Source: Castanea sativa (Eukaryota > Streptophyta > Magnoliopsida > Fagales > Fagaceae). From it: 64,000 nucleotides of DNA. Below the pieces are notes generated by a model, which made no database searches, was not told the origin of the DNA, and saw only the letters and a program-made list of their open reading frames with translations. How positions within the stretch are numbered: position 1 is the stretch's first letter; each line of letters starts with the position of its first letter. The stretch spans positions 43,153,335 through 43,217,334 of the forward strand of contig NC_134018.1 of NCBI RefSeq assembly GCF_040712315.1, given 5' to 3'. A program made the translations under genes and the position numbers. This document shows positions 57,507 to 64,000 of the stretch, piece after piece.

Positions 57507-58860
57507 TGTGAAGGTCAGTTTTCGGACGGTATCCAGGCCCAAGCTTAAACAAAGACCCCAGACCTTCTAGTTGTAGTTTGAAGGGATTGGGCTTAGTCTA
57601 CTGCAACTAAATGGGCTATTTACAAACCAAGTGGTGCACAGGGCAAGACTTTTGCAAAACGTATACACTAGCAAGCGAGAATATATGTATTGATCAATAA
57701 TAAAATAGCAAAAGAAGACAAATGTAATAAAGAAAACACAAAATAATTGTTTTGGATCCTCAGATCAATAAGAAATACTTCATTAGTTTTCTTAATTATG
57801 GATTACAATGTGCTCACTAAGACGTAATACAAGGTCCAAATAAGCTAAAAAATTATAGACTCAGATGACTATCTAAGCTTCTAAGACTTGCAAAGTTTGA
57901 ATCCTTTTGAATCCAAGTATGTACTATAGTGGCTGTTTCTGGGTTACCGGGAGATATTTTCCTACTTTCTTTGAGTTTTACAGAGTTTTCTCAATGATTC
58001 TATATGATTTTTACTATTGCTGACTGACTTTCAACATTGACTGCTTCTCCTTTTTATAATGTCACTTTAGGGTTCTGGGGTACCACTGATTCTCCCCCTT
58101 GGCTCCCTGGGTACCAGAGCCCCTGTTTATTTCAGCCTTTTTGATGACTGATTCTTTCCTTGTTGCCCATACCTCTCTTCTTTTGGTGTTTTTCCTTCAA
58201 AAGTGCCTTGCTGAGCTTCCATTCTGAGGTCTCTTTGGGTGAGCTGACCTTTAATTTTGCTCCCTCCAAGTTTTCTCTATCTTCTCTTTTCAGGCTTAGC
58301 TCCCCTTTTAGCCGCTCCTCTCCTTTTGTCATCTTTCCCAATTAGTCAAGTCATTCTCTACCAAGTCGAAGGTTTCCCCAACTATTTCCTTTCATGAGTC
58401 TCTTTTTTTGGTTCCCCGAGGTACTAAACTCTTGCTCTTGAGTCGTTGCTCTCCAAGCCCTCTGACTTTGTGTTGCATCACTGAATGCTTAAGAAGGACC
58501 CATTTGCCTTTCGTTCTTGGTGCCTTTTGATCTTCCTTTGAGCTGTCTTAATCCCACTTTAATCGTGCTGCACACCCCAGAGGTCCCAGGTAGTCTCCGG
58601 GATCCTGGCCCAGCCCCTTTTACCTGGCTTTCTTTGGGTTATCTGATTCTGGCAGGCTGACTTCTTTACTTTTCTCCCTTTGTTTTATGGACTCTAAATC
58701 TTGCCTCTTCACGGATCCTGGGCCTCAAGTCCATCGGCTCTAGCATCCTTCTACTTTTTTGGAAGCCCAAACCTTTGTTCTTCAATTTTTACTTCCCACG
58801 GGTTGGTTCAATGTGCCATTTCTTTGGGCCTTTTATCATGATTTTTTTTAAACCTCAAAA
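57507..58860 (-). mobile_element. Solo LTR of the nested Gypsy family
   Basis: 1354 bp that match the Gypsy 5' LTR (32687-34067) from TGTGAAGGT to ACCTCAAAA, with the perfect 5-bp duplication GTATG at 57502-57506 and 58861-58865. It contains no internal part. Confidence 0.88.
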
Positions 58861-59352
58861 GTATGTAACACATGCATTCATGCATACATATAGATATATT
58901 TAAAATTAATCACAACTTTTATTATAAAATATAGAGAATTAGTCAAATTATTATTTTAAAGTAAACATAAGTAGTTACATATTAAAATTATTATTTAAAT
59001 TTAATACTACTTATAATCATTTTTTTTCTAATTTTTAATAAGATAGAACGTGTAGTGATTTTTTTTTTATGTGGTGATTTTTATTTTATTTATTTTTTGA
59101 GAAACATGCGGTGATTTTTATTGAGTATATGTGATTGTTTTTTTTTTTTTTAATTTTATAGTTTATTAATATTAGATTCATAGTATTTTGCACTCATTAA
59201 CTCACTTTACACAAAAATAAAAAAAACTTAAGTAGACACATGGCACAAGCTTAAGTGGATAATTATAGTGCAGTTCCCACATAAATTTAGATACATGACG
59301 CAAAATTGGATTATAATTTCAAATTCTAATTAAATTTTCTCTAAGCTTTACC

Positions 59353-59394
<42 letters not shown>

Positions 59395-60038
59395 GATGAC
59401 TTATACATTTGAGTTTTTTTTGTTTTGTTTTGTTATATGATTATGTTTTTAATGGTTTATGATATTGGACTCATCGTTTTCTACACTAAATTAACTAATT
59501 TGGCACAAAAATTTAAAAATTTAGATTAGATGGGACACATGACGCAATATTAAACTCTAATTAAAATTCAATTTTAACACTAAATTAACTCACTTTGTAC
59601 AAAATTTTAAAATTTAAATTAGACGAGACACATGACGCAAAATTAGACTCTAATTAAATTCCAGTTTGAAACTTAATTAGATTTTCTCTTTGCTTTACCT
59701 ATTATTATATACTAGCTTGTAATCCCATGCATATGCATGGATATACTTAAAAGATACACATTAAGATGAATAATATAATTCTTACATATATAATTCAAAT
59801 ATTATTGATAGTCATTCTTATATTTTTTTTTAAAATATTTTTATGTTCATTAATTCTAGTCTCTTTGGTTTTTGTACACAATAACTCACTTGAATTGATA
59901 TTTATGATATAGTCCTACATTCAATTCCAAAATTAAGAAATAAAACACTCTCTAAAAATAAATAATTTAGGATACATGGCGCAAAATTGGACCTCAATTG
60001 TAATATCTAATTAGATTTTCTTTAAAATTTACCTATTA

Positions 60039-60040
<2 letters not shown>

Positions 60041-60117
<77 letters not shown>

Positions 60118-60118
60118 A
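60041..60118. repeat. (TA)n(GT)n(TA)n microsatellite
   Basis: A compound dinucleotide tract, with more than 20 GT units, at the end of a Helitron-like unit. Confidence 0.9.
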
Positions 60119-60316
60119 CTTATAAATTTGAATAGCTTTTAATTATACAAAAAAAGACTCGTGAATATAAAATCATTCAAACTCTCTCTTCCTCTAATTT
60201 TATATATAGAGTTAGATATATGATTATGTTTTTTATGATTTATTTATATTAGATTCCTCGTTTTCTACACTAAATTAACTTATTTGGCATAAAAATTAAA
60301 GAATTTCAATTAGATG

Positions 60317-60317
<1 letters not shown>

Positions 60318-60388
<71 letters not shown>
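60318..60388. repeat. (TA)n microsatellite
   Basis: A TA tract of about 70 bp following GGGACA within the array. Confidence 0.9.
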
Positions 60389-60389
<1 letters not shown>

Positions 60390-60750
60390 TAACTTATAAA
60401 TTTTAATTGTTTTTAGTTCTATAAAAAAAGGTTCATAAATATAAAATCATTCAAAAATATAATTTGAATTGTTTACTTATATTGGATTCATCATTTTTTA
60501 CACTAAATCAACTCATTTGACACAAAAATTAAAAAAATTAGATTAAATGGGACACATGTCACAAAATTAAACTCTAATTGAAATCTAATTTTTACATTGA
60601 ATTAACTCATATGGTACAAAAATTTAAAAACTTATATTAGATGAGACACGGGGTGCAAAATTAAACTCCAATTAAATTCTAGTTTAAAATCTAATTGAAT
60701 TTTCTTTCAGGTTTACCTATTATTATATATATATATATATATATATTTAT

Positions 60751-63700
60751 AGATATATAGATAATAATAAATAAGTGTTTTGCAACTGATTATATTCATC
60801 CAAGAAATGTTTCATTTTTTATTCTCAAACTTCATACAAAATGGTTATAATTTGATTAATGATACGTTACTACTTCCTTATTAATTATCATCCGGAAACC
60901 AACAAGAAAGTGGATATATGTTGGCAAGTTATCAAACTATTCATTCTGTAATTTTAGATGAGCCGTTGGACTTGGACAGTTTGGTTCCTTTGCTCAACTT
61001 CCATATTTTTAATGCTTGTACACACGTTAATGTTCTCGAACTAAGAACTCATTTTGATGAATTACAACGAGCATTAACATGTTACTAATAATGGGAGAAA
61101 GGTAACTCGAACCCAAAACGGTTTGTTAGCCCAAGCTCCAGCTACAAGGCCACTAATCGTGTTGATGTTAAAACTCTTGTATGCATATAAAATAAATCTT
61201 GTATTTGACTCGTTGAGTCAACCGCGTGGAAGGGAAAAGAGAAGGAAAGAGAAGGGGGAGGGTGTAGCTTGAATAGGTCATATCTAAGGGAAACTTTTGT
61301 TTGGTATTTTGGGGGAAAAAGTAGCTGAAAAGGTTGGCAAAAGCGAACAGAGAAGGTAGGAACAAAAAAACACATCAAATCAAACACCTTTTACTCTCTC
61401 TCTCTCGCTCTCAGAGTTTTGATGAATAGGGGATAGGAGAGGACTGAGAAAGAAGGAAGAAAGAGAGTAAAAACCCTTCTTCATGGGTGGGGCCCTACGT
61501 TCTCAAAGATGATTCAACCTCAACAAAAAATGCTTTCATACACTCCAATATATATGATGATGAATGATATGTGTGTGGTGGTGGTTGTGGGGTTAATTCT
61601 CTCCTTGTCACTCTCAACCTTTACAAATTGAAACGTCCCCCTCTCTCTCTCTCTCTCAGACTCGACCGATTCACAACTTGTTAACTCGGTTGATTTGGAC
61701 ACCTTTTGATAAGTTTTGATACGAATGTTTTGGTTTTGGTTGGAATTTGGAATATGATGTTGTGCTGGGCTCACATGCTAATATACTATTTCTTTCTTTA
61801 TACTTGCCTTTCGAACTTATACCTTGCTTCACTTATTTGTTCAATTTTTTTTTTTTTTTTCACTTTTCCTTTGTCAATCGTCATACAATCAAGTCACTCT
61901 CTCTTATAACTTATATTCCAAGGTAGTTTGCCTTCTTAAGCTACTTCTAGTTAGCTCTAGATCCACAAAATATAATAGCAAAAATTCCATTCATCGTTGA
62001 CACAAGATGCCATATATGTAGCCAAATTCCTAACCACACACATCAAGCATGTACAAGTGTGTGGTATTGAAACTTTAATTAAATTTGAATACATGATTGA
62101 GCTATATCAGTTCACAAATCCATTCATTTGAATTTAACCACAACTCCGTTTATGGAATTATATATAAATTTAGGATAAAATTTAAGTATAGTACCTTAGA
62201 TGCTGTTCTTTAAGTTCCAATCTTAAAATTCAGTCATGTAACTACTTAACTAAAAAATATACTTCTATTTTATGAGAAAAACTCCATATGACATAATTTT
62301 AAGAGAGGAATTTAAAAAACACTACTTAAATAATGTATCTAAGTCTTGTCTATAAATTTAATTGAAAAACTTAAAAATACAATAGGTGTTTCTAAGTTTT
62401 TCTCTATTGCAAGAATTGACATATACCCAACTTAATTCAATAGATATTAACTCGTATCTGTGATATCAAACCTCATAAGCAGTGTCACTGTCCAAACCCC
62501 AGACCGTCAAAATCGCTATCAAAGCTCAACTTGCTTCAAAAGCAAGGGTATAGACCTTTCAAAAAAGAAAAGAAAAAAGCAAGGATATAAACTATTTAAT
62601 TCAATAAAATAATGGACTATTTAAAAGAATTTGAGTTGCTTTAACTCGTTACCGAGTCAACTCATCAATGTCAAACTGATTATTCCCACACGTTGCTCCA
62701 AAAGAAAGATCAAAAAGTTACACGTAGGCAGAGATAGTGACGCTGACTGTCATTGTTTGCCCCACTCAAAGCGTAAGTGGACGCAGCATCTCTCTCTTAT
62801 GGAAAAAGCATGATCATGATCATGATCATGATCATCATCATCATAGACTCAGCAAACGGGTGAGGTAGATCCAATTCGTGTTAAAAATGGGGTCATTTTA
62901 ATCGTGCTGTAAAACCTATAACTTTTGTTAGATATTTGAGAGGATGAAGTATATTTACACAAAACAGAAAGTTCAAACAATTATGTTAATAAAAAAAGAA
63001 ACATGATTTATTTTTAATAAAAATATAAAATTTAACTCTAAATTAATTTGAAATTATATTTTCTACTATGTACTTGAAGATTTATAAACCTATTAATATG
63101 TATTACTTAAACAAGTTACATAACTCTTTAAAAAAGTTATAAAGTTAAAATTATGTACAATGTTTTGCTAAGTGATGATTTAAAAGACTATCCATATATG
63201 TTACTCAAATAAATTACATGACTAGTTAAAAAAATGTCATATGAGAATGATCTTTTTAACTGCTACGTAATAAGTTGGAGTAAGTTTCCTCAAAACTAGC
63301 TTGGAAATATAATTTTTTTTTTCAAAAACCACACATATATGATCTCTTTAATCTTCACATTAAGATAACTTCATTCTCCAAATTATTTTAAAGCGAAACT
63401 TTTTTATCAACGAAAGAAAGGAAAACTTTAGCTCCAAAAACTGATAGAACCATGTAACTATGGTTTTAAAAGTCAGTACATTCAAAGAACCAAAAAGACA
63501 CCAATTCCCCATTTTTACTAGTTTTGACCTATTTTCCCTAATATTTTTGACTGATTTTTAAGGTTTTTACTGGACCAAATTATGCCTGATTCTTAATTGA
63601 ACCGACCTGTCCAATCTGATTTTTAAAGCCCTAACCCCACATTTCAGTAAGTTGGGTTTGGGTTGAGTCATTTCCAGTTTTCAGTAGTCAAATATTATTT

Positions 63701-64000
63701 TTTACCCATACCATACCTATATTTTCCTTGTAGTTCAAGCATGTTATCGGGTTCGGATTCAATTTGGCAATTTTACGAGTCTAAATCATGATGACATCGA
63801 GTCTAAAAGCACTCAGTAATGTACAGAATCTATGCTTACCATCTGTTCTGCCATGCTGGCCCCACCTCACACCACCATACACTCCGCCAATAAATAATAA
63901 CGAGCCCCTACATGAAGCATAAATTTATGTCCCAAAATCGAACTTAAAAAAAAAAAAAACCAAAAAAATTTAGTTACTTTCTTAAACTCAACGAACATAT
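60751..64000. other. Intergenic, no gene seen
   Basis: CT tracts at about 61390 and 61640 and mixed-composition DNA between 61200 and 61700 could be an upstream region of a gene outside recognition, but no exon was found. An ATGATC-type repeat lies at 62810-62844. Confidence 0.5.
62810..62844. repeat. (ATGATC)n/(ATC)n microsatellite
   Basis: ATGATC units, which are self-complementary, pass into ATC repeats. Confidence 0.85.

Larger units (their letters stand above)
58866..60750 (-). mobile_element. Array of Helitron-like units
   Basis: At least four related units run in tandem. Each ends on the plus strand with a TTTTCTCT.AGCTTTACCTATTA-like phrase followed by TA repeats (about 59350, 59700, 60030, 60720). 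At 59712 the unit begins CTAGCTTGTAAT, then the perfect palindrome CCATGCATATGCATGG, which in reverse is a hairpin plus CTAG, the Helitron 3' signature. ATGACGCAAAATTAGACTC-like phrases recur. No coding is seen. Confidence 0.55.

Noticed and set aside
60318..60388. Long TA tract as replication origin or CRISPR-like array
   Set aside because: Simple dinucleotide repeat without spacers; ordinary plant microsatellite.
61140..61910. Possible gene start (CT tracts, mixed composition)
   Set aside because: No exon with recognisable protein or plausible splice pairing on either strand.

Overview
This is plant nuclear DNA from a eudicot. It is AT-rich, with GT-AG introns, plant Copia and Ty3/Gypsy elements, LINEs, tRNA-derived SINEs, MITEs and Helitron-like termini. 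Repeat phrases recall woody rosids, perhaps Fagaceae, but that is an impression and not a result. No prokaryotic features, rRNA genes, ordinary tRNA genes or CRISPR arrays were seen.

Two host genes are supported, both on the minus strand. The first (7190-10840, six coding exons, 301 aa) is a HAD-type, FCP1/SCP-like phosphatase with the DxDxT motif. The second (36774-42029, seven coding exons, 703 aa) is a plant-specific DYRK-type protein kinase with an N-terminal LisH motif. Both reading frames are intact across all proposed junctions and both have GA-repeat tracts upstream. Their larger introns carry SINEs (phosphatase intron 1) and a 5'-truncated LINE with a clear target-site duplication (kinase intron 1).

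Layout: 1-7189 is intergenic with several SINEs and a 267-bp-period tandem duplication. 7190-11160 is the phosphatase gene and its promoter. 11161-18453 holds a solo LTR, a small inverted-repeat element carrying an LRR receptor-kinase fragment, a SINE and a LINE remnant. 18454-35932 is a Copia element with a roughly 13-kb Ty3/Gypsy Tat-lineage element inside it. The Gypsy element encodes gag, protease, RT, two RNase H domains and integrase on the minus strand. Between integrase and its 3' LTR it also carries a 4-kb antisense, apparently intron-containing plant-mobile-domain (PMD) gene. 36134-42480 is a LINE remnant and the kinase gene. 42480-64000 is gene-poor: foldback elements and MITEs, tandem Helitron-like units, a TRIM-like element, two solo LTRs and long AT/GT microsatellites.

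The most interesting points are the antisense PMD gene; the nested 17.5-kb retroelement, where the inner Gypsy LTRs look more diverged than the outer Copia LTRs; the captured receptor-kinase fragment; and tandem Helitron-like arrays. All transposon coding regions seen are broken by stops, frameshifts or loss of a catalytic residue. Percentages and mismatch counts are by eye.
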